NCBI RefSeq assembly: GCF_029892155.1
Contig: NZ_JARZAG010000030.1
Location: 1-64,000 of the forward strand
From: Kitasatospora sp. GAS204B
GTDB lineage: Bacteria; Actinomycetota; Actinomycetes; Streptomycetales; Streptomycetaceae
Length of the DNA stretch: 64,000 nucleotides
Reading direction: 5' to 3'
Positions 53,901-61,849 of this stretch are shown here, piece after piece. How positions within the stretch are numbered: position 1 is the first letter of the stretch; every line of letters begins with the position of its first letter. The notes below the pieces were generated by a model. The model did no database searches, was not told where the DNA came from, and saw only the letters and a program-made list of their open reading frames with translations. The position numbers were made by a program, and so were the translations under genes.

Positions 53901-54833
53901 GTGCGAAGAGGCGGTGCCGTGGTGCAGTTGAGCGAGCGGGTCCGGCGGCGAAGTCGGCCGCGTGAGGGATGGGCCGGGTGGCTGTACACGGCGCCGGCGC
54001 TGTTGATCTTCTCGGTCTTCATCATCGGACCGACCGCCTACACGCTCTACATCAGCACCTTCCACTGGAACACGCTCAATCCGTCGATGTCCAGCTTCAT
54101 CGGAACCGACAACTACCGCCAGCTGTTCCAGTCCACCACGCCCGACTTCCTGACCAGTGCCGGGAATTCGCTCTACTACTGCGCGGCGATGGTGATCGGC
54201 GGCACCGCGCTCTCGCTCGCCCTGGCGCTGCTGCTGCAGCGTGGCGGGCGACTGCTGAGCGCCGGCCGGGTGGCGATCTTCGCGCCGCACGCGACCCCGA
54301 TCGTGGCCACCTCGCTCGCCTGGGTCTGGCTCTTCAACCCGCAGTTCGGGCTGATCGACCTGGTGTTGAAGCACCTGCACCTGCCCACCCCGCAGTTCCT
54401 CTTCTCCAGCAGCTGGGCGATGCCCTCGGTGATCGTCTACAGCCTCTGGCACGAGGTCGGCTTCACCGTGGTGCTCTTCCTCGGCGGCCTGGCCGTCACC
54501 TCCGGCGAACTCAGCGAAGCGGCCCGGGTCGACGGGGCGAGCCCCTGGCAGGAGTTCTGGCACATCACCTGGCCGCAGCTGCGTCCGGTGACGCTCTTCG
54601 CGGTGGTGATCACCAGCATCACCTCGCTGCAGGCCTTCACCCAGTTCTACGAGATGAGCCGGGGCGGCCCGGCCTACGCGACCACCACCCTGAGCTACCT
54701 GCTCTACCAGGAGGCGTTCGTCCTCTTCGACACCGGGTACGGCGCCGCGCTGGCCGTGGTGCTCTTCGTGGTCACCGCCGCCTTCACGCTGCTCCAGCGG
54801 CGCCTCGGCGACCGGATCGCCGCCGACCTCTGA
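53901..54833 (+). CDS. Ugp/MalF-type sugar ABC permease
   Basis: A 310-aa membrane protein with six predicted helices, starting after a basic N-terminus (RVRRRSRPREGW). The EAA loop that contacts the ATPase is SEAARVDGASPWQEFWHI at about residues 215-232. Other family stretches are LLIFSVFIIGPTAYTLYIST and NSLYYCAAMVIGGTALSLAL. GTG 53901 with AGGAA upstream. First gene of a five-gene operon (permease, binding protein, permease, HAD, MBL). The ATPase subunit is absent, as usual for CUT1 systems that share a common MsiK ATPase in Streptomyces. The 144-base gap before it (53757-53900) holds no clear operator. Confidence 0.9.
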   Translation: MRRGGAVVQLSERVRRRSRPREGWAGWLYTAPALLIFSVFIIGPTAYTLYISTFHWNTLNPSMSSFIGTDNYRQLFQSTTPDFLTSAGNSLYYCAAMVIGGTALSLALALLLQRGGRLLSAGRVAIFAPHATPIVATSLAWVWLFNPQFGLIDLVLKHLHLPTPQFLFSSSWAMPSVIVYSLWHEVGFTVVLFLGGLAVTSGELSEAARVDGASPWQEFWHITWPQLRPVTLFAVVITSITSLQAFTQFYEMSRGGPAYATTTLSYLLYQEAFVLFDTGYGAALAVVLFVVTAAFTLLQRRLGDRIAADL

Positions 54834-54919
54834 CCCGCAGCAACGCCCGTCCTTACCAACGCCGTTCCGCACTGTTCGCCTGCCCCTGCCGGTATCCCCA
54901 CACGCGAAAAGGAACCCCG

Positions 54920-56233
54920 ATGTCCTCCAACCCCACGCTGCGTCGTACCGCCGCCACCGTGCTGGCCGCGGCCACCGTGCTCGGTGCGCTGAGCGCCTGT
55001 TCCTCGTCGAGCAAGTCCAGCGCCGACGCGGGTTCGGGCGGCACCACCACGATCTCGTTCATGCAGATCATGATCAGCGGCACCCAGAAGAGCACCCTGG
55101 TCGCGCTGACCGACGCCTTCCAGCAGGCGAACCCGAACATCAAGGTCAACCTGGAGTACCAGCCGGACTACGGCACCCTGCACGCCAAGGAGACCGCCGG
55201 GGTCGCGGCCCACAACCCGCCCACCATCGGTCAGGTCTACGAGAGTTGGGCCGCCGACTACGCCAAGAGCCAGGTGATCCTGCCGGTCGGCCAGTACGCG
55301 GGCAGCGACAGCCCGGCCGGGCTATCGGACTTCTACCAGGGCGTGCAGAAGGACCTGCGGCTGCCCGACGGCAAGCTGTGGATGTGGCCGTTCAACAAGA
55401 GCGTCCAGGTGCTCTTCTACAACCAGGACCTGCTCCAGGCCAAGGGGCAGAGCGCGCCGACCAGTTGGGACCAGTTCGCGACCGCGGCCAAGGCGGTCTC
55501 CGGGGACGGCGTCACCGCGATCAGCATCGACCCGGGCACCACCGCCTCGCCGGCCGGCGGCACCGTGCTCTTCGACGCGCTCTGCGCCGCCGACGGCACC
55601 CCGGACATCGCCGCCGACGGCACCCCGCAGCTCAACAGCCCGGCCGCGGTCCAGGCGCTGAGCTACCTGGCCGACCTGAAGAAGGCCGGCGCGCTGGCGG
55701 TCGGCTCCAACTTCCCGGGCGAGACGGCGCTCGGGGCCAAGAAGGGCGCCTTCGACATGTCGAGCGCCGCGGGCTACTACTTCGAGAACCAGGCGGTGGG
55801 CGGCAAGTTCGCCCTGGGCACCGAGGTGCTGCCGACGGGCGCGAGCGGCCGGCCGACCAACGTGCTCTCCGGCACCAACATCGCGATGTTCGCGTCGGCG
55901 AGCAAGGCCCAGCAGGCGGCGGCCTGGAAGTACATGCAGTTCCTGGCCTCCGCCCAGAGCCAGGCCCAGTGGTCCAGCACCACCGGGTACCTGCCGGTCA
56001 CCGCGAAGGCGCTCGACCAGATGAGCGAGTTCCTGGCCAAGAACCCGTACATGAAGACCGCCGCCGCGGCCCTCGACTACGCCGTGGCGCAGCCCGCCTT
56101 CCCGTGGGTCGCCAAGGCCCAGGGCGAGGAGGTCGTCGCGCTGCAGAAGGTGCTGGAGCAGGGCGCCGACCCGGCCGGCGCGCTGAACGCCGCCCAGCAG
56201 GCCGCCCAGGCGGACCAGAAGGCGGGCCAGTGA
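54920..56233 (+). CDS. Ugp-type extracellular solute-binding lipoprotein
   Basis: A 437-aa family-1 solute-binding protein. Lipobox LSAC in VLGALSACSSSSKSS. The mature domain shows TLVALTDAFQQANPNIKVNL, ASPAGGTVLFDALCAADGTP and AAAWKYMQFLASAQSQAQW, typical of UgpB-like glycerol-3-phosphate/sugar binders. ATG 54920 with AAAAGGAA about 9 bases upstream. Its last codons overlap the start of the next permease gene (56230). The presence of phosphatase-fold and MBL hydrolases downstream makes a phosphorylated or esterified substrate plausible. Confidence 0.9.
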   Translation: MSSNPTLRRTAATVLAAATVLGALSACSSSSKSSADAGSGGTTTISFMQIMISGTQKSTLVALTDAFQQANPNIKVNLEYQPDYGTLHAKETAGVAAHNPPTIGQVYESWAADYAKSQVILPVGQYAGSDSPAGLSDFYQGVQKDLRLPDGKLWMWPFNKSVQVLFYNQDLLQAKGQSAPTSWDQFATAAKAVSGDGVTAISIDPGTTASPAGGTVLFDALCAADGTPDIAADGTPQLNSPAAVQALSYLADLKKAGALAVGSNFPGETALGAKKGAFDMSSAAGYYFENQAVGGKFALGTEVLPTGASGRPTNVLSGTNIAMFASASKAQQAAAWKYMQFLASAQSQAQWSSTTGYLPVTAKALDQMSEFLAKNPYMKTAAAALDYAVAQPAFPWVAKAQGEEVVALQKVLEQGADPAGALNAAQQAAQADQKAGQ

Positions 56234-57072
56234 CCCTCGCCGGACCAACTGCTCGTCGGCCGCGCGGCGCGCTGCGCCGCACCGTGGCCGTGCTGATCGC
56301 GCTGGCCTTCCTCTTCCCGTTCTACTACGTGCTGGTCACCTCGCTGAACTCGGCCTCGCAGTCCAGCACCCTCGCCGATCTGCTGCTTCCGCACTGGCAC
56401 TGGGAGAACTACGCCCGCGCCTGGGCGGCCGCGCCCTGGCCCCGGCTCTTCCTCAACACGGTGCTGATCGGCGCCTGCACGGTGGTGCTCGCGCTGGCCA
56501 CCTCGCTGCTGGCCGGATTCGCCTTCGGGGTGATGAGGTTCCGCGGCCGGGGCCTGCTGTTCGCGCTGGTGATGGCGGTGATGATGGTGCCGGGGACGGT
56601 GCTGATCATCCCCGACTACATCATCGCCACCGACATCCACTGGCTGGACACCTACTGGATCCAGATCGTGCCGTGGGGTGCCAGCGTCTTCGGCATCTTC
56701 CTGGTCCGGCAGTTCTTCCTGGGCCTGCCGGCCGAACTCTTCGACGCCGCCGAGCTGGACGGCGCCGGACGGTTCCGGATGCTCTGGTCGATCGGCATGC
56801 CGCTGGTCCGTCCGGCGATGCTGATCATCGCCCTGCAGATCTTCCTGGCCAGCTGGAACTCCTTCCTCTGGCCGTTCATCATGACCCAGGACCCGAACGT
56901 GCAGCCGGTCGAGGTGGGACTGGCGGCCTTCGCCGGGGCGGACGGCACCGACTACCCGGGGCTCGCCGCCGCCGTGGTCTTCACCACCGTGCCGGTGCTT
57001 GCCTTCTTCCTGGTTCTGCAGCGGCACTTCGTCACCGGCGCGATGTCCACCGCGGGCGGTGTCCGTGGCTGA
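56230..57072 (+). CDS. Ugp/MalG-type sugar ABC permease
   Basis: A 280-aa permease with six helices: LIALAFLFPFYYVLVTSLNS, FLNTVLIGACTVVLALATSL and others. The EAA loop is FDAAELDGAGRFRMLWSIG at about residues 172-190. It pairs with the 53901-54833 permease to form the translocation pore. GTG 56230 overlaps the binding-protein stop as GTGA, indicating translational coupling. Its 3' end overlaps the HAD gene by 8 bases. Confidence 0.9.
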   Translation: MTLAGPTARRPRGALRRTVAVLIALAFLFPFYYVLVTSLNSASQSSTLADLLLPHWHWENYARAWAAAPWPRLFLNTVLIGACTVVLALATSLLAGFAFGVMRFRGRGLLFALVMAVMMVPGTVLIIPDYIIATDIHWLDTYWIQIVPWGASVFGIFLVRQFFLGLPAELFDAAELDGAGRFRMLWSIGMPLVRPAMLIIALQIFLASWNSFLWPFIMTQDPNVQPVEVGLAAFAGADGTDYPGLAAAVVFTTVPVLAFFLVLQRHFVTGAMSTAGGVRG

Positions 57073-57784
57073 CACGACGTCATCTCCGGTCCTGATCACC
57101 GATTTCGACGGCACCCTCTACCGCGGTGACGCGCCGATCCGGCGCTACGCCGAGCACGCCGCCGCCGCGCTGCCCACCGCCGCGCGAGCCGAACTGCTGG
57201 ACGGTGTCGAGCGGTTCCTGGCGCTCGGCGCCGCCGCCGGGCCGCCGCTGGGCGAGGCGATCGACGGCTGGGAGGCCGTCGCGGTGCTCGGCCGCGCGGT
57301 CGGCCTGGACACCGCCGAGCTGAACCGGGCGTTCGCGGCGACCCGCGAGCTGATGCTGGACGCCGCCCGCTGCCCGCTGGAGGTCCCGGCCGGCTACGCC
57401 GAACTGCTCGCCGAACTGCGCGGCGAAGGCGTGCGGGTGGTGCTGGCCACCAACAGCCCGGCGGCCGGCCTGGACGGGCTGCTGCGGCGGCTCGAACTGC
57501 CGCCGCTGCTGGACTCGGTGGTCGCCGGCACCGGAAAGCCGGACGGCCTGCGGCACCTGCTGCGCGCGGAGAACCCGGCCGGCGGCAGGCGGCGGCTCTG
57601 CGTGATCGGCGACCACTGGCGCAACGACATCGAGCCCGGTCGCGAGATCGGCGCGCACAGCGCCTACATCGACCGGTTCGGCCGGGCCGACGGTCCCGCC
57701 GACGCGATCGCCCCGACCGTGGAGGGGCTGCTCGACTCCATCCGGACCTGGGCCACGGCCCAGGCGCCGACCGAAAGGAACTGA
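57065..57784 (+). CDS. HAD-superfamily hydrolase of the transporter operon
   Basis: A 239-aa haloacid-dehalogenase-fold phosphatase. Motif I is ITDFDGTLYRGD at about 11-22 with nucleophile DFDGT, motif II is VVLATNSPA, motif III lysine is in AGTGKPDGL, and motif IV is VIGDHWRNDIEPG. A helical cap (residues about 25-95) places it in the HAD-IA type. GTG 57065 overlaps the permease gene; GTG 57059 is an alternative. Predicted to dephosphorylate a metabolite derived from the imported compound. Exact substrate unknown. Confidence 0.85.
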   Translation: MADTTSSPVLITDFDGTLYRGDAPIRRYAEHAAAALPTAARAELLDGVERFLALGAAAGPPLGEAIDGWEAVAVLGRAVGLDTAELNRAFAATRELMLDAARCPLEVPAGYAELLAELRGEGVRVVLATNSPAAGLDGLLRRLELPPLLDSVVAGTGKPDGLRHLLRAENPAGGRRRLCVIGDHWRNDIEPGREIGAHSAYIDRFGRADGPADAIAPTVEGLLDSIRTWATAQAPTERN

Positions 57785-57793
57785 TCACCCGCT

Positions 57794-59065
57794 ATGGCCA
57801 CCATCGAATTCTGGGGCGGAGTCGGCGTCATCGGCGGCAGCAAGATCCTGGTCCAGCAGGACGGTTACCGGGTGCTGCTGGACATCGGCATCGACATCCC
57901 GTCCGGCGGCGACCTGTTCCGGCTGCCGGTGCGCCCGCGCCCGGGCCGGGAACTGGCCGACCGGCTGCGCCTGGGCGCCGCGCCCGCGCTGCCGGGGCTG
58001 TTCGCCCCCGAGGCGTTGGAGCCCGGCTCGCCGCTGGCCGAACAGGTGGGCGAGACCGCCGTCTTCGTCAGCCACCCGCACATCGACCACGTGGGCCTGG
58101 CCGGTTTCGTCCGCCCCGAGGTGGCCGTGCACGCGCACACCGAGGCGGTCGACGTGCTGACCGCGCTCGCCGCCACCGGCCAGGGACTGACCCACGGCGA
58201 GCCCGACTGGCGGCGTCTGACGGACCATCAGCGCGTAGTGGTGGGCCCGCTGGAGGTGGAGTGCGTCCCGGTCGACCACGATGTGCCGGGCGCCAGCGGC
58301 TACCTGGTGCACACGCCCGACGGCACCCTGGCCTTCACCGGTGACTACCGCTTCCACGGCCACCACCCGCAGCGGTCCTGGGACTTCGTCGACCGGGCGG
58401 CGGGCAGCGCCGTCCTGGTCACCGAGGGCACCACGCTCGGCTGGGAGAACCCGAGCGGGCGCCGGCGCGACGAGAGCGACGTGGCCCGCGACTTCGCCCG
58501 CGCGCTGGAGGAGACCCCGGGCCTGCTGCTGCTCTCGCTCTACCCGCGCGACGTGGACCGGGTGCGGGCGTTCCTGGAGATCGCCGGGGCGGCCGGGCGG
58601 CGGATCGTCTGGACCGAGCAGGTGGCGGCCTTCCTGCGCCTGGTCGGCGTCGAGCAGGCGCTCTCGGCGGCCGAGCTGCCGGCCGCCGAACTGCGCGCCG
58701 AGCCGGACCGGTACGTGGTGATGCCGGACCCGGACGACCTGCCCTCGCTGCTCGACCTGCCGGTCGGCGACGGCTACCCCGGCGCCACCCTGGTGCACGC
58801 CAACGGCGAGCCGCTCGGCCCCTTCGAGCCGCGCTGGGCGCCGTTCACCGACTGGCTGGCCGCGCTGGGCATCCCGCTGCGCCAGATCGGCTGTTCGGGC
58901 CATGCCTCGCAGGACGACCTGCACCACATGCTGGAGCGGCTGCGCCCCGCCACCGTCTTCCCGATCCACACCACCTCGCCCACCCGGCTGCACCCGCCGC
59001 AGGGCATGCGGCGGGTGCTGGCCGCCTACGGTGCCCGCTACACCTTCGGTGGCGACGCGATCTGA
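57794..59065 (+). CDS. MBL-fold metallo-hydrolase of the transporter operon
   Basis: A 423-aa metallo-beta-lactamase-fold hydrolase. The dinuclear metal site is SHPHIDHVG (HxHxDH) at about 96-104, with VPVDHDVPGASGY and AFTGDYRFHG (bridging Asp) and a late His in FPIHTTSPTRLHPP. The insertion between about 210 and 370 resembles the beta-CASP/RNase J layout, but the protein sits in a transport operon, so a role on a small phosphoester or lactone is more likely than RNA processing. ATG 57794, nine bases after the HAD stop. Confidence 0.82.
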   Translation: MATIEFWGGVGVIGGSKILVQQDGYRVLLDIGIDIPSGGDLFRLPVRPRPGRELADRLRLGAAPALPGLFAPEALEPGSPLAEQVGETAVFVSHPHIDHVGLAGFVRPEVAVHAHTEAVDVLTALAATGQGLTHGEPDWRRLTDHQRVVVGPLEVECVPVDHDVPGASGYLVHTPDGTLAFTGDYRFHGHHPQRSWDFVDRAAGSAVLVTEGTTLGWENPSGRRRDESDVARDFARALEETPGLLLLSLYPRDVDRVRAFLEIAGAAGRRIVWTEQVAAFLRLVGVEQALSAAELPAAELRAEPDRYVVMPDPDDLPSLLDLPVGDGYPGATLVHANGEPLGPFEPRWAPFTDWLAALGIPLRQIGCSGHASQDDLHHMLERLRPATVFPIHTTSPTRLHPPQGMRRVLAAYGARYTFGGDAI

Positions 59066-59245
59066 CGCTAGGTCGGCCCTGGTTCGGGCTCAGGTGCGGT
59101 GCGGGAGCCCGTTCCGCCGCTGTGACGGCATCCGCACGCGGGTGTTACCCGGGCGTTGCGATCGGGTCCGGAGAGGTGCGTTATCGTCACGCCTGTCGGA
59201 ACGTCAGCAAGCACCAGCAGGACTGGCCTGAACAGGGGAGACATC

Positions 59246-59476
59246 GTGCGCGAGTTCTACGAGCGCGAGGAGTTCATCGAGCGCGACCGCGGCTTCTTCG
59301 GCGGTGAGGAGATCATCGAGCGCGAGCAGATCGTCGAGCGCGACCGCTTCGGTCGTGAGCGGATCATCGAGCGCGAGGAGATCATCGAGCGGCCGGGTCT
59401 GTTCGACGGCCTCTTCGGCGGTGGCCGTGAGGAGATCGTCGAGCGTGAGGAGATCATCGACCGGGACTTCTTCTAG
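59246..59476 (+). CDS. Glu/Arg-rich repeat microprotein
   Basis: A 76-aa protein built from repeats of (E/Q)IIERE type: REFYEREEFIERDRGFFGGE, EIIEREQIVERDRFGRER, IIEREEIIERPGLFDGLFGG, then EEIVEREEIIDRDFF. Charged residues alternate with Ile/Val/Phe pairs, giving nearly balanced Glu and Arg and no predicted signal. GTG 59246 has AGGGGAG 5 bases upstream. The underlying DNA is a degenerate GAG-ATC-ATC-GAG-CGC repeat. Relatives are known to me only as hypothetical Streptomyces proteins. It could form filaments, a coiled coil or a beta stack. A terminator follows. Confidence 0.72.
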   Translation: MREFYEREEFIERDRGFFGGEEIIEREQIVERDRFGRERIIEREEIIERPGLFDGLFGGGREEIVEREEIIDRDFF

Positions 59477-59494
59477 AGTCCGGTCGGTCGGTCC

Positions 59495-59530
59495 GAGTGC
59501 TGGTTGCGGCGTAGGCCTCAACCAGCACTC
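59495..59530. terminator. Perfect 12-bp terminator between the repeat microprotein and AIM24 genes
   Basis: GAGTGCTGGTTG (59495-59506) pairs perfectly with CAACCAGCACTC (59519-59530) around a 12-base loop, between two convergent stop codons. Confidence 0.8.
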
Positions 59531-59584
59531 GCCCGTCGACCGTTACGTGCGCGTCGAGCGGCAGGTGCGCGCTCTCGGGGGCGG

Positions 59585-60343
59585 TCAGCTGCGCAGCATC
59601 CCGCCGACGATCCCGCCCAGCCCCGCGCCCTCGGCCCCGGCCACCGCGCCGTCCCGGGCCAGGTACGGCTCCAGGGCGTGCGCCAGGCTGGAGAGCGGCA
59701 TGCTCTGCAGCCAGATCTGGCCGGGCCCGGTCAGCGCCACCAGGTGGTAGCCGTCGCCGCCGAAGATCTTGTTGGCGATGCCCGGTACCCGGGTGATGCT
59801 GAACTGCACCGTCTCGTCGAACATCCCCACGTGCCCGGGGTGCACCAGCATGGTCTGACCGGGCGCCAGGGTGTACTGGCAGAGCTCGCCGGACAGTTCG
59901 ATCCAGGCCCGGCCCTGCCCGTGCAGCCGCTGCAGCACGAAGCCCTCGCCGCCCCACAGCCCGCCGCGGAAGGACTGCTGCAGGGCGATGCTCGGGGTGA
60001 TCCCCGGCGTCCCGCAGAGCCAGCCGTGCCGGTGCACCAGCACGCCGCGGCCCTGGGCGATGTCCACCGGCACGATGTGCCCCGGCACCTTCGAGGCGAA
60101 GGCCACCAGCCCCGGGGCGCCGTGCGCCTGGTACCTGGTCAGGAATATCCCGCCACCGCTGACCGCCCGCTTGAGCGTGCCCAGCAGCCCGCCGCCGCCC
60201 GGGCCACCGGAGTTGGTGGTCTGCGACATCTGGATGTTCGCCGACATCCAGGACAGCTCGCCGTGCATCGAGATGATCGACTCGCCGGCCCCCAACTGCA
60301 TCTCCAGCACCGGCATCGTGCTGCCCTTGATCACGTCCTGCAT
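59585..60343 (-). CDS. AIM24 family protein
   Basis: A 252-aa protein of the AIM24 (formerly DUF124) family with a beta-helical/TRAP-like fold. Typical parts are MQDVIKGSTMPVLEMQLGAG, ISMHGELSWMSANIQMSQ, LFLTRYQA-type strands, GEGFVLQRLHGQGRAWIEL and ITRVPGIANKIFGGDGYHLV. The start is ATG at 60343 with GGAGGG 7 bases upstream; an open frame continues further but lacks conservation. Function unknown; members are membrane- or stress-associated in some bacteria. Confidence 0.88.
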   Translation of the reverse strand: MQDVIKGSTMPVLEMQLGAGESIISMHGELSWMSANIQMSQTTNSGGPGGGGLLGTLKRAVSGGGIFLTRYQAHGAPGLVAFASKVPGHIVPVDIAQGRGVLVHRHGWLCGTPGITPSIALQQSFRGGLWGGEGFVLQRLHGQGRAWIELSGELCQYTLAPGQTMLVHPGHVGMFDETVQFSITRVPGIANKIFGGDGYHLVALTGPGQIWLQSMPLSSLAHALEPYLARDGAVAGAEGAGLGGIVGGMLRS

Positions 60344-60541
60344 CCGGATTCCCTCCCCGACCGGTAGCAGCCCCGTGCCGCCCACCCATCGCGCACGGTA
60401 TCGCCCGACCGTGCTGCCGACCAGGGCGGGCGGCCGCATCGCCGGTGGCACGGGGGGCGTTTGATGGCCGGGTATTCACCGGGGATTCACCCGCAGTCCC
60501 CCGGCGTGGTGTGGGGGTGACCGTAGGTTTCAGCACGAAGG

Positions 60542-60559
60542 AAGTTGTTCATACAACTT
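60542..60559. promoter_or_regulatory. GntR-type perfect palindrome upstream of the FAD oxidoreductase
   Basis: AAGTTGT-TCAT-ACAACTT is a perfect 7-bp inverted repeat with a 4-base centre, 51 bases ahead of the GTG start. TTGT...ACAA spacing of this kind is typical of GntR-family operators. No GntR gene is in the window. Confidence 0.6.
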
Positions 60560-60609
60560 GGCACTGCTGTGGATGCGCCCACCGCACGGGCGCATCGGAA
60601 TGGAGAACC

Positions 60610-61770
60610 GTGAACGACACGCTGGGCTCGGCGGATGTGGTGGTCGTCGGAGCCGGGATCGTCGGTCTGGCCCACGCGTACGAGGCGCTGGAGCGCGGGC
60701 TGTCGGTGGCGATCGTGGAGCGTGACGAGCGGGCCACCGGCGCCTCGGTGCGCAACTTCGGCCACGCCTGCGCCACCGCGCAGGACGGCGTCGCGCTGGG
60801 CTACGGTCTTGAGGCCCGCGCGCGCTGGATCAAGCTGGCCGAGCAGGCCGGTTTCTGGCTGCGCCGCAGCGGCACCGTGATGGTCGCCCGGGCCGAGGAC
60901 GAGCTCGCCGTGCTGACCGAGTTCCAGCAGCTGCGCGGCGACGACGAGGTACGACTGCTCGGCGCGGCGCAGGTGGCCGAGCGGGTGCCGGTCGGCCCGG
61001 GCGTGGTCGGCGGGGCCTGGCTGCCGGACGACGTGCGGGTCGACCCGCGCGAGTGCGTGCCGGCGATCGCCCGCCACCTCGCCGAGCGCGGCGTCCGGTT
61101 CCACTGGGCCACCACCGCCCACGCGATCGAGCCGGGCCTGGTCCGCACCAGCCGCGGTGAGCTGCGCGCCGGTGCGATCGTGCTGGCCGCCGGGCACGAC
61201 CTCGACCGGCACTACCCCGAGCTGGCGGCCGAGTCCGGCGTGCGGCGCTGCGTACTGCGGATGCTGCGGGTGGACAACCCGCACCCGCGGCCCATCGAGC
61301 CCGCCGTGCAGACCGGCTTCTCGCTGCTGCGCTACGACGGCTTCGCCGCCTGCCCGAGCCTGTCGGAGGTGCGCGAGCGACTCACCCGCGAGTACCCCGA
61401 GCTGATCGGGATCGGCCTCAACCTGATGTTCACCCAGCGCCCCGACGGCACCCTGACCATCGGTGACACCCACACCTACGACGTCAGCCCCGCCCCCTTC
61501 GACCCGGAGGAGCTGGACGCCGCCGTGCTGCGCGAGACCGCCCAACTGCTCGGCGTGCAGCGGCTGACGGTCCGTGAGCGCTGGCGCGGCGTCTACGCCT
61601 CCGGCGTGCGCCCGTACCTGGTCGCCGCCCCCGCCGAGGGCGTCCGGGCGGTCTCGGTGACCTCGGGCATCGGCATGACCACCGCGCTCGGCCTGGCACC
61701 GGCCGTGCTGGACGGCCTGCTCGGCGGCACGGTGCAGCAGCCGGCCGAACTGGCGGCTCTCTGCGGGTGA
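60610..61770 (+). CDS. TIGR03364-type FAD-dependent oxidoreductase
   Basis: A 386-aa DadA-related flavoprotein. The Rossmann motif VVGAGIVGLAHAYEAL is at about residues 9-24, with VAIVERDERATGASVRNFGH following; the RNFGH stretch is distinctive of the TIGR03364 clade. C-terminal SVTSGIGMTTALGLAP closes the FAD site. The clade is associated with aminophosphonate or related amine catabolism in other genomes, oxidising a C-N bond. GTG 60610 has GGAG just upstream. The palindrome at 60542-60559 suggests GntR control. The 3' end is tandemly duplicated. Confidence 0.85.
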   Translation: MNDTLGSADVVVVGAGIVGLAHAYEALERGLSVAIVERDERATGASVRNFGHACATAQDGVALGYGLEARARWIKLAEQAGFWLRRSGTVMVARAEDELAVLTEFQQLRGDDEVRLLGAAQVAERVPVGPGVVGGAWLPDDVRVDPRECVPAIARHLAERGVRFHWATTAHAIEPGLVRTSRGELRAGAIVLAAGHDLDRHYPELAAESGVRRCVLRMLRVDNPHPRPIEPAVQTGFSLLRYDGFAACPSLSEVRERLTREYPELIGIGLNLMFTQRPDGTLTIGDTHTYDVSPAPFDPEELDAAVLRETAQLLGVQRLTVRERWRGVYASGVRPYLVAAPAEGVRAVSVTSGIGMTTALGLAPAVLDGLLGGTVQQPAELAALCG

Positions 61771-61786
61771 CCCCTCTGCGGGTGAC
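61759..61786. repeat. Tandem duplication across the oxidoreductase stop codon
   Basis: CTCTGCGGGTGAC occurs at 61759-61771 and again at 61774-61786 (15-bp period). The first copy contains the gene's TGA (61768-61770); the second repeats it out of use. Confidence 0.8.
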
Positions 61787-61792
61787 GTACCG

Positions 61793-61832
61793 ACGGGTGG
61801 GGCCCGCCGCACTCGCGGCGGGCCCCACCCGT
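61793..61832. terminator. Perfect 18-bp bidirectional terminator
   Basis: The stem from ACGGGTGGGG (61793) to CCGCCGC (61810) is fully complementary to 61815-61832, with a 4-base ACTC loop. It lies between the convergent stops of the oxidoreductase and the APC permease. Confidence 0.88.
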
Positions 61833-61849
61833 CAGTACTTCTCGCCGCT

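Noticed and set aside
57794-59065. RNase J annotation for the MBL-fold protein
   Set aside because: HxHxDH and a beta-CASP-like insertion are present, but RNase J is longer and the gene is embedded in a transport operon; a general MBL hydrolase call is safer.
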